NCBI GenBank assembly: GCA_021802185.1
Contig: JAKAAV010000173.1
Coordinates: forward strand, 1-5,633
DNA from: Chloroflexota bacterium
GTDB taxonomy: Bacteria; Chloroflexota; Limnocylindria; Limnocylindrales; CSP1-4
DNA: 5,633 nt
Direction: 5' to 3'
The notes below the pieces were generated by a model. It was not told where the DNA came from, did not search any database, and was given only the letters and a program-made list of their open reading frames with translations. The translations under genes were made by a program, and so were the position numbers. Shown piece by piece: positions 1 to 4,720 of the stretch; position 1 is the first letter of the stretch, and each line of letters begins with the position of its first letter.

Positions 1-1
1 G

Positions 2-544
2 CTGGTCGAAGCCCTCGGAATCGCCCGCGAGATCGGCGCGCGTCCACTGGCCCGGGAGGTCCAGCAGATGGCCGTCCGTGCACGGATCCAGCTCCCCGAC
101 GCGCTGCTCGTTCCAGGCGAGGCGGCGGCCGTGCCGGTGGCCGTGCACGTGCCCGGGGATGGTGCGCGGAGTGCGGACGCCTTCGCGTCCCGGCTGTCGG
201 CCGCTCCGCCGGCACCCCAGGACCCCTTCAACCTGAGCCCGAGGGAGCGCGAGGTCCTCGCGGTGCTGACGGAGGGGCGGTCGAACCGCGAGATCGCGCA
301 GCGACTGTTCATCAGCGAGCGAACCGTCGCGGTCCACGTCGGCAACATCCTCGCCAAGCTGGCGGTGGCCGGCCGCGTCGAGGCCGCGACCGTGGCCCTC
401 CGGCTCGGGCTCGTGCCCGTCCCCGTGGCGGCCGGCGAGTCCGGGCCGCCGCCGGCGCCTCCGGCCGCGGGCAGCGCGAACCAGCGACGGACAGCGGCGC
501 CACCGCCGCTGCCGATCCGGACCCAGACGGGGTGGAGACGATGA
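2..544 (+). CDS. LuxR-family transcriptional regulator, C-terminal part (5' truncated by window edge)
   Basis: The reading frame is open from base 2, so the gene begins outside the window; 180 residues are visible. The first ~30 residues (LVEALGIAREIGARPLAREV) look like the last helical repeat of the TPR-like domain in large MalT/LAL-type regulators. A Pro/Ala-rich linker follows, then a LuxR (GerE) helix-turn-helix at about nt 227-415, with the typical LSPREREVL, SNREIAQRLFIS and RTVAVHVGNILAKL segments. The family binds promoter DNA through this domain, usually in response to a ligand or phosphorylation sensed N-terminally; the sensing part is not visible. A low-complexity Pro/Ala-rich tail of about 40 residues follows the HTH, which normally ends the protein. 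The internal ATG at 68 is not the likely start because the homologous-looking repeat runs upstream of it. The stop (TGA 542-544) overlaps the ATG of the next gene. Family certain, target unknown. Confidence 0.9.
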   Translation: MVEALGIAREIGARPLAREVQQMAVRARIQLPDALLVPGEAAAVPVAVHVPGDGARSADAFASRLSAAPPAPQDPFNLSPREREVLAVLTEGRSNREIAQRLFISERTVAVHVGNILAKLAVAGRVEAATVALRLGLVPVPVAAGESGPPPAPPAAGSANQRRTAAPPPLPIRTQTGWRR

Positions 545-1293
545 CCGAGAGCATCAGCTACCGCGACGCGTACGCCAGGTCGTGTGAGGCGCTCGTGGAG
601 CACGTCGAGCTGTCCGACGGGAACCTGCAAGTGACGCTCGACCGGACCGTGTTCTATCCCGGCGGAGGCGGGCAGCCCGCAGACTCCGGAACGCTGCTCG
701 CACTTGACCCCGTCTTCGGCGGTCAGCGCTGGCAGGTCGGAACGGCGCGGAAGGCGGGCGACGCGATCGTCCACGTCCTCGAGGGCGTGGCACCGGACGA
801 TGGCCCCGAGCCCGGCATGCGGGTTCGTGTCGACATCGACTGGGAGCGCCGGCACCGGCTGATGCGGACGCACACCGCGCTCCACGCGCTGTGTGGCGTC
901 GTGTGGCGCGACTACGGGGCGCAGGTCACCGGCGGGAACATGGAGCCCGGATCCGGGCGGATGGATTTCGAGTTCGAGCGGATGTCGGGAGACCTCGTGG
1001 GCGAGATCGAGGCGAAGGTCAACGCCGAGCTCGTGGCCGGCCGCGAGGTACGCGTCCGCGTGCTGCCTCGCGACGAGGCGTTCGCGATCCCCGACCTCAT
1101 CCGCACGAAGGCCAACCTCCTGCCGCCCGGGATCGAGGAGATCCGGACGATCGAGATCGTCGGGCTCGACCTCCAGGCCGACGGCGGCACGCACGTGACC
1201 AACACGCGAGAGGTCGGCCGGATCCGGGTCACGGGCTACGAGTCGAAGGGCCGCATCAACAAGCGGATTCGCGTTGCGCTCGTAGACGAATGA
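541..1293 (+). CDS. Alanyl-tRNA editing protein, AlaX type
   Basis: This 250-residue protein resembles the free-standing editing domain of alanyl-tRNA synthetase, which removes serine or glycine wrongly attached to tRNA-Ala in the cytoplasm. The N-terminal segment D34-RTVFYPGGGGQP-A47 is the glycine-rich motif of the longer (AlaX-M-like) forms. The zinc-site motif HxxxH is H111-TAL-H115. The C-terminal motif is D214-GGT-H218, where the classical family has CxxxH, so the expected cysteine ligand is an aspartate. The conserved context DLQADGGTHV and the following EVGRI segment support the assignment. I chose ATG 541 over the in-frame GTG at 532 because ATG 541 forms an ATGA overlap with the upstream stop and has a purine-rich GGTGGAG just before it. 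Coupling to a LuxR regulator is not a known functional pairing. Family certain; catalytic competence given the Cys-to-Asp change is likely but unproven. Confidence 0.92.
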   Translation: MTESISYRDAYARSCEALVEHVELSDGNLQVTLDRTVFYPGGGGQPADSGTLLALDPVFGGQRWQVGTARKAGDAIVHVLEGVAPDDGPEPGMRVRVDIDWERRHRLMRTHTALHALCGVVWRDYGAQVTGGNMEPGSGRMDFEFERMSGDLVGEIEAKVNAELVAGREVRVRVLPRDEAFAIPDLIRTKANLLPPGIEEIRTIEIVGLDLQADGGTHVTNTREVGRIRVTGYESKGRINKRIRVALVDE

Positions 1294-1300
1294 TCGTCAG

Positions 1301-1346
1301 CCCCGAACATTCACCTAATGGGTTGCTTCAACTCGACTCATCGGGG
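1301..1346. terminator. Possible bidirectional terminator in convergent gap
   Basis: The 67-base gap between two convergent stops holds a nested inverted repeat. The outer arms are CCCCGA (1301-1306) and TCGGGG (1341-1346). The inner hairpin is GGGTTG (1320-1325), loop CTT, CAACTC (1329-1334), with one G-T wobble. No T-run follows on either strand, so termination is inferred mainly from position. Confidence 0.3.
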
Positions 1347-1360
1347 GCGCCTGTTCTGTG

Positions 1361-2374
1361 TCAGTGCCTGCCGTTGCCGTTCCCGACCACCTTCTGCGCC
1401 GTCCCGAGGTCGCAATCGGCGAGCAGCCGATCCTCGTCGTCGTAGAACCTCAGGCGCGAGGCCTCGACGTACTCGGCTGACAGCTCGAACCCGAGCCACG
1501 CGCGATCGAGGCGCTCCGCCGCCCAGCCCGTCGTCATCGAGCCGCCGAAGATGTCCAGCACCACATCACCGGGATCCGTCAGGAAGCGGATGAACCACTC
1601 GGGCAGTTGGACGGGGAACCTCGCCGGGTGAACCTTCAACCCGCGCTCGGTGAGCATGGCGATGTAGCGTCCGTTCGAGTCGTTGTTGCCCATCGTCAGG
1701 ACGTTGCCGGGGATCGCGCCGCCGAGGTCCTTCTGCCAGGTCGCCTTCGCGAGGTGGCCGCTCGGGCGCTTCTTCGCCCGGAACCCGCGATCGATCAGGC
1801 GCACCATGTCGTCCGAGTACGGGACCAGCACGTTGAGGTTGGACGCCTTCGGGCGCTCCGTCTTCGAGAGCCACCAGCACGGCTCAACCGAGTCCTTCAC
1901 GCGGATGCGCTGGACGTTCACCCATTCCGCCGGCGTCGGCATCTTCGCCGGGTTGTGCCAGTAGATCTCCTGCGCCAGGAAGAACCCGACCGTCTCCACC
2001 AGTTCGAGCAGCAAGCGGAAGTGGTACAGCGAGCGGGTCGGGTGCCCCTTCTGCCAAGCGCCGCCGACGTTGACGACGAACGAGCCATCCGGCCGAAGGA
2101 CGCGCTGGACTTCGCGTGCGAACGGCAGGAACCACTCCACGTACTTGGCCTGAGGCTCGTTGCCGTACTCCTTCTTGAACTCCAAGGCGTACGGGGGCGA
2201 CGTGACGACGAGGTTGACCGATCCATCGGGCATCGCGCGCAGCAGCTCGATGGCGTCGCCGAGATAGGCAGCGCCGCGGCGGGTCGTGTACGCCGGCGCG
2301 ACGCTGGGCAGCAGCGACGTTGCCAGCGCCGAGAGCTGGCGAGGTTCGGTCAGGCGGTCGTCAGGCGATGCCAC
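1361..2374 (-). CDS. DNA methyltransferase, N4-cytosine type (beta-class order)
   Basis: With the GTG start at 2374 the product has 337 residues and methylates DNA using S-adenosylmethionine. Catalytic motif IV is T58-SPPY-62; the SPPY form is typical of N4-cytosine enzymes. Motif X-like HPARFPVQLPEWFIRFL (249-265) precedes motif I, D274-IFGGSMTT-282, and acidic E297 (motif II). Motif IV before motif I is the beta-class order, and the middle region (RPSGH 203-207, GGAIPGNVL 218-226, NDSN 231-234) resembles the PvuII/BamHI methyltransferase group as I remember it. That centre carries target recognition, so the recognised site cannot be read from sequence. The GTG start is preferred because the protein-like character upstream lies in a different frame (the small ORF) and GGAAG lies 4 bases upstream; an ATG at 2515 would add 47 arginine-rich residues unlike the family. 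It overlaps the small ORF by 14 bases. No recognisable cognate restriction enzyme is adjacent, apart from the nuclease-like gene at 2721-3974. Family certain, base specificity probable. Confidence 0.93.
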   Translation of the reverse strand: MASPDDRLTEPRQLSALATSLLPSVAPAYTTRRGAAYLGDAIELLRAMPDGSVNLVVTSPPYALEFKKEYGNEPQAKYVEWFLPFAREVQRVLRPDGSFVVNVGGAWQKGHPTRSLYHFRLLLELVETVGFFLAQEIYWHNPAKMPTPAEWVNVQRIRVKDSVEPCWWLSKTERPKASNLNVLVPYSDDMVRLIDRGFRAKKRPSGHLAKATWQKDLGGAIPGNVLTMGNNDSNGRYIAMLTERGLKVHPARFPVQLPEWFIRFLTDPGDVVLDIFGGSMTTGWAAERLDRAWLGFELSAEYVEASRLRFYDDEDRLLADCDLGTAQKVVGNGNGRH

Positions 2375-2537
2375 GGACTTCCGCCAGCGTGCGATACCAC
2401 GGGTGCGTGATCGCCGGGTCAATGGGCTGCATCGTCGCGAGGTAGTCGGGGTTGGTCGCCAGCCGCAGCAGGTCCGTGCTCCTCGCGAACACATAGTCCC
2501 CGGGTCCGGGATCAACCTGCCGCCTGTCCTCCGCCAT
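2361..2537 (-). CDS. Small hypothetical protein (58 aa) overlapping the methyltransferase gene
   Basis: An ATG at 2537 opens a 58-residue frame ending at TGA 2361-2363. Composition is balanced and not arginine-rich like the shadow frames: MAEDRRQVDPG at the start, then a helix-like RSTDLLRLATNPDYLATM and an end of HPWYRTLAEVRGIA. It is the first frame after the promoter and LexA-like palindrome, and it overlaps the methyltransferase start by 14 bases in the +1 frame, which suggests translational coupling. No Shine-Dalgarno is visible before ATG 2537 (the leader is pyrimidine-rich there). An in-frame GTG at 2492 has GGGGA upstream and would give 43 residues. I recognise no domain: no HTH, no metal motif, no membrane segment. 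It could be a partner or controller of the methyltransferase, or the remains of an N-terminal extension split off by a frameshift. Confidence 0.6.
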   Translation of the reverse strand: MAEDRRQVDPGPGDYVFARSTDLLRLATNPDYLATMQPIDPAITHPWYRTLAEVRGIA

Positions 2538-2575
2538 GCAGGGAAGGATATTTACGGGAGTGCCTGTCGGAGATT

Positions 2576-2589
2576 AGAACGCACGTTCT
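2576..2589. promoter_or_regulatory. LexA/SOS-box-like palindrome
   Basis: AGAACGCACGTTCT is a perfect 14-bp inverted repeat (AGAACG, CA, CGTTCT), with two further matched pairs outside one mismatch. Its core GAACGCACGTTC fits the Gram-positive LexA/DinR core GAACRNRYGTTC at every position; the outer C/G pair of the classical box is replaced by A/T. It starts one base after the candidate -10 element and spans the predicted transcription start, a normal repressor position. LexA binding is inferred; another dimeric repressor could use the same site. Confidence 0.5.
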
Positions 2590-2590
2590 G

Positions 2591-2596
2591 ATTGTA
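2591..2596 (-). promoter_or_regulatory. Candidate -10 element of the small ORF-methyltransferase unit
   Basis: On the minus strand TACAAT (2596 to 2591) differs from TATAAT at one base and lies about 54 bases before ATG 2537. The -35 region is poor (CCTGCT or CTGCTG at 17-18 bases), so an activator or a weak promoter is possible. Transcription would start near 2585. Confidence 0.5.
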
Positions 2597-2599
2597 CCT

Positions 2600-2652
2600 G
2601 CTCGTGCCGCAGACAGCAGGGCGAGACGGGAAACGACCGCCTGAGCACGAGC
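2600..2652. repeat. 8-bp inverted repeat around the -35 region
   Basis: GCTCGTGC (2600-2607) and GCACGAGC (2645-2652) are perfect inverted copies separated by 37 bases. The candidate -35 region lies between them. They could be two half-sites of a looping regulator or the stem of a structured RNA. The rest of the 2538-2720 gap shows no other gene. Confidence 0.4.
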
Positions 2653-2693
2653 GCCCCGCGCCTGCCCGCTCCGGCCGGGAGGCCAGTCATGCG

Positions 2694-2734
2694 GGGACGC
2701 CGGCTACGCCGGGACGCCGGCTATGCCGGGACGC
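2694..2734. repeat. 17-bp tandem repeat (about 2.4 copies) across a stop codon
   Basis: GGGACGCCGGCTACGCC (2694-2710) is followed directly by GGGACGCCGGCTATGCC (2711-2727), differing at one base, then a partial GGGACGC (2728-2734). The stop of the nuclease-like gene (2721-2723) lies in the second unit. Each unit boundary also forms a small hairpin, CCGGC/GCCGG with a 3-base loop (2700-2712 and 2717-2729), so the array may act as a weak transcript end for that gene. No T-run follows. Confidence 0.6.
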
Positions 2735-3974
2735 GCTGCGGCACTCCGGCCGCGGCGGCCTTCACTTCCTCCTCGATCTGCGTGACGCTCCGCAGGATGC
2801 CGACGCGCAGCCCGTCGAGGTCGGCCGACACCTTCGTCGTCGCAGTCGTGATCGACGTAAGGTTCGACTTCATGCCCTGGATGGCCGACAGCTGGGTGCG
2901 AATGCCGTCGAGCGCACGGTCCACGGCGGCGACGTCCACCTCGACGGGCCGGTCGCGGAGGGCATCGAGCGCGAAGATCCGCGCGAGGCGCACGGCGCAT
3001 TCGAGCGGCAGCCGATCGGGTGCCGCCGGGTCCACGACGCACCAGACGTCGCGGTTGACGATCGCGAGCGGATCGACGTTGGCAGGCGCGTGCTGTGGCG
3101 AGAACACGATGACCGCGGCCTGAGCCGACCGGTTGTGGCGCGCGGCGGCCAGCTCCTCGGTCACCTGGCGCGTGCTCATCGGGCGGTCCTTCGACTCGAT
3201 CACGACCCGCAGGTCGGCGCCGCGCGTCCGCGACGGGTCGACCGTGAGCACGAAATCGCCCTTCTTGCCCTTGATCGTCTCGCCGGGCAGCGTTCCCGTC
3301 CGTTCGAGCCCGTCCCCCAGCCCGCGGCTGATGTCCCCGAGCAGGTCTTCGAGGACGTCCTCGAAGTCGATGCCCTTGGCGGCCGACTTCGCCCGCTCCG
3401 ATGCGCGCGTCTCGGACACCTTCTCGAGCGCCTGGATCCGGCCCGCGAGATCCTCGAACCCCTTCGAGACCTCGCTCCGGAACTGGTAGAGCGGCGAGCC
3501 GAGGCGCGTCGGGTCCAGCAGCTGTGCCAGCCGGCTCCCGTCGCCGTCGAAGTAGCGACCCATGAGGTCGTTGAGGCGCCCGATCGCGGAGTCACGCCGT
3601 CCCTCGTCGAACAGGTCGGCGACGAGCCGCCGCAGCGCCCCCTGGTCGCCGAGGAACCGCTCGAGCGTCCGGGGCAGCTTCCCGCCGTCCTCCGCAAACG
3701 ACTCGCGCAGTGCCTGGGCGAGCGCCTCGCCGGCCTTCGCGTTGCGGTCATCGATCTGCTGGACGAGCCGCGCGAACTCCTTCTCGATGACGTCGACGTT
3801 GACGGTCAGCCCGGCATCGCGCACCGCGAGCAGGCCGATGCGCAGCGCGCGCTCGACGAGCTCCGGCCGGTCGGCCTCCGCGCGCTCGGCGACGAACCGG
3901 ACGAGGTCCGGGTCCGTCAGCTCGAGGTGGTCGACGACGAGGCGATCGGCGGCGACGGTCACGGCGGTTTCCAT
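2721..3974 (-). CDS. Uncharacterised protein with PD-(D/E)XK nuclease-like core and C-terminal coiled coil
   Basis: This 417-residue protein has no family I can name. The N-terminal ~200 residues are predicted helical and charged. A nuclease-like core follows: helix with E205 (IDFEDVLEDLL), then G239-DF with D240, and V257-VIESKDR-264 giving E260-x-K262 about 20 residues later, then a buried strand AAVIVFSP (286-293). The D...ExK layout fits the PD-(D/E)XK superfamily; the ESK followed by an A-x-VIVFS strand recalls DUF2130-type proteins, by memory only. Residues 351-405 show hydrophobics every 3-4 positions (I358, L362, I365, L372, I375, V382, L386, L389, I393, V397, I400, V404), a likely coiled coil. 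No signal peptide or membrane helix. ATG 3974 is preferred because upstream in-frame sequence is low-complexity and overlaps the zinc-ribbon gene and its terminator. No Shine-Dalgarno is visible; a 6-bp inverted repeat (3975-3980/3989-3994) abuts the start. Its neighbour is a DNA methyltransferase unit, which suggests DNA metabolism or defence, but this is inference. Confidence 0.85.
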   Translation of the reverse strand: METAVTVAADRLVVDHLELTDPDLVRFVAERAEADRPELVERALRIGLLAVRDAGLTVNVDVIEKEFARLVQQIDDRNAKAGEALAQALRESFAEDGGKLPRTLERFLGDQGALRRLVADLFDEGRRDSAIGRLNDLMGRYFDGDGSRLAQLLDPTRLGSPLYQFRSEVSKGFEDLAGRIQALEKVSETRASERAKSAAKGIDFEDVLEDLLGDISRGLGDGLERTGTLPGETIKGKKGDFVLTVDPSRTRGADLRVVIESKDRPMSTRQVTEELAAARHNRSAQAAVIVFSPQHAPANVDPLAIVNRDVWCVVDPAAPDRLPLECAVRLARIFALDALRDRPVEVDVAAVDRALDGIRTQLSAIQGMKSNLTSITTATTKVSADLDGLRVGILRSVTQIEEEVKAAAAGVPQRVPA

Positions 3975-4032
3975 GCCCGGATCATGCGCCGGGCGCGTGC
4001 CAGCTTGCGTGTCACTCGCGCAGAATCGAAGA

Positions 4033-4054
4033 GCCCGGCCATCACTGGCCGGGC
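4033..4054 (-). terminator. Intrinsic terminator of the zinc-ribbon gene
   Basis: GCCCGGCCA (4033-4041), loop TCAC, TGGCCGGGC (4046-4054) is a perfect 9-bp GC-rich stem with a 4-base loop, 53 bases past the stop. On the minus strand it is followed by TCTTCGATTCT, a moderately T-rich tail. It should separate the zinc-ribbon transcript from the nuclease-like gene downstream. Confidence 0.75.
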
Positions 4055-4107
4055 CCTGCTGTTGCGGCTGCGCCGAGGCCGATCCACACGGACCGGTCGT
4101 TCGACGA

Positions 4108-4524
4108 TCAGCCGCGGCGGCTTGCGAAGCAGTCGTTGCAGTAGACGGGCTTGCCGGAGGTGGGCCGGAACGGCACCTTCGCCTCGCGGCCGCAGCTCGA
4201 GCAGGTCGCGGTGAACATCTCCCGTGGAGCGCGCGAGCCGCCACCGGAGGAGTATCCGCCGCCCGAGTATCCGCCGCCGGAGTAGCTGCTCCCGCCACCG
4301 TACGACCCGATCGACCCGCCGGAGTAGCCTCCGCCGCCGTTGCCGTACGACGATCCCCCGCCGCTGTACGACGAGGAACCGCGCGCTGCCTTGCGACTCG
4401 CTCGGCACGACGGGCAGCGGCGCGGATCGCTGAACTGGCGATCCGAGTAGAACTGCTGCTCGCTGGCCGAGAACGCGAACTCCTGGCCGCAGTCGGCGCA
4501 GGTCAGCGTCTTGTCCTGGTACAA
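4108..4524 (-). CDS. Double zinc-ribbon protein with Gly/Ser/Tyr-rich linker
   Basis: This 138-residue cytoplasmic protein has two Cys4 zinc ribbons joined by a low-complexity linker. The first ribbon is C9-xx-C12 and C37-xx-C40 within YQDKTLTCADCGQEFAF, the start typical of the 'probable zinc-ribbon' family common in Chloroflexota and related phyla. Residues 49-97 are almost only Gly, Ser and Tyr, with seven tyrosines spaced 5-8 apart. The second ribbon is C108-xx-C111 and C129-xx-C132, in EMFTATCSSCGREAKVPF and VYCNDC. The TTG start at 4524 fits the family start (M-YQDKT) and has AAGGAG 8 bases upstream; a GTG at 4533 would overlap that Shine-Dalgarno, and an ATG at 4641 lies in the promoter. 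Function is unknown; paired ribbons suggest nucleic-acid or protein binding. It is monocistronic, with its own promoter and terminator, and its leader can hide the ribosome-binding site. Confidence 0.9.
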   Translation of the reverse strand: MYQDKTLTCADCGQEFAFSASEQQFYSDRQFSDPRRCPSCRASRKAARGSSSYSGGGSSYGNGGGGYSGGSIGSYGGGSSYSGGGYSGGGYSSGGGSRAPREMFTATCSSCGREAKVPFRPTSGKPVYCNDCFASRRG

Positions 4525-4529
4525 AGAAA

Positions 4530-4585
4530 ACACTCCTTCTCGTCCGGCCCCCGCGACCGTCTCGCGAGAACCGAGAGAGGAGTGT
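4530..4585 (-). promoter_or_regulatory. Leader stem that sequesters the ribosome-binding site of the zinc-ribbon gene
   Basis: In the transcript, ACACTCCT (4585 to 4578) pairs perfectly with AGGAGTGT (4537 to 4530), and TCTCG (4576 to 4572) pairs with CGAGA (4542 to 4538), leaving one bulged C (base 4577). The 13-bp stem covers the whole AAGGAG Shine-Dalgarno (4538-4533). The 29-base loop contains the palindrome TCTCGCGAGA (4560-4569), whose arms could also pair with the TCTCG at 4576-4572, giving a competing fold that frees the binding site. Translational control is inferred from structure only. Confidence 0.5.
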
Positions 4586-4612
4586 CGTGTTGCCGAACGG
4601 GACAAATCTGAT

Positions 4613-4627
4613 GTCCGCCTCGCGGAC
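4613..4627 (-). promoter_or_regulatory. Hairpin or operator at the predicted 5' end of the zinc-ribbon transcript
   Basis: GTCCGC (4613-4618), CTC, GCGGAC (4622-4627) is a perfect 6-bp inverted repeat, extendable by a wobble and one pair. It starts about 10 bases after the -10 element, so it could be a 5'-end stem-loop or a repressor operator. Confidence 0.4.
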
Positions 4628-4636
4628 GTTACCTCA

Positions 4637-4642
4637 ATCATA
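4637..4642 (-). promoter_or_regulatory. Extended -10 promoter of the zinc-ribbon gene
   Basis: On the minus strand TGGTATGAT gives an extended -10 (TGn before TATGAT, one mismatch to TATAAT). A weak -35, TGGACG, lies 16 bases upstream (4664-4659). It predicts a leader of roughly 105 bases before the TTG start. Confidence 0.55.
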
Positions 4643-4679
4643 CCAGTCACCGTGGGACCGTCCAGCCCCTCGTGAGGGT

Positions 4680-4710
4680 AGGCCGCAGCCCTTCTCACCC
4701 CAGACGGCCT
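4680..4710 (-). terminator. Weak possible terminator after the RibD-type reductase
   Basis: AGGCCG (4680-4685) and CGGCCT (4705-4710) form a 6-bp stem with a 19-base loop, 10 bases past the reductase stop. No T-run follows, so it is a poor intrinsic terminator. Confidence 0.2.
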
Positions 4711-4720
4711 TGCGCCGGCG

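Noticed and set aside
949..954. GGATCC sites as hints of the methyltransferase target (the family resembles BamHI-type enzymes)
   Set aside because: A few such sites are expected by chance in GC-rich DNA, and specificity cannot be inferred from them.
891..1445. Plus-strand frame inside the AlaX gene running past its stop
   Set aside because: Extremely Arg-rich and out of frame with the clear AlaX protein.
1607..2410. Plus-strand frame (267 codons) opposite the methyltransferase
   Set aside because: Arg/Val/Leu-rich shadow; the minus strand carries intact methyltransferase motifs.
2375..2515. Longer N-terminus for the methyltransferase from ATG 2515
   Set aside because: The extra 47 residues are Arg-rich and unlike the family, and the same DNA encodes a better small ORF in another frame.
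2592..4214. Long plus-strand open frame (540 codons) opposite the nuclease-like gene
   Set aside because: Rich in Arg, Ala and Pro without domain-like pattern; it is the antisense frame of a real gene kept open by high GC.
3975..4298. Longer N-terminus for the nuclease-like protein from ATG 4298
   Set aside because: It would overlap the zinc-ribbon gene and cross its strong terminator, and the added sequence is low-complexity Ala/Arg.
3562..4611. Long plus-strand open frame across the nuclease-like gene, terminator and zinc-ribbon gene
   Set aside because: Runs through two genes and a terminator on the opposite strand; Ser/Arg/Ala-rich shadow without recognisable motifs.
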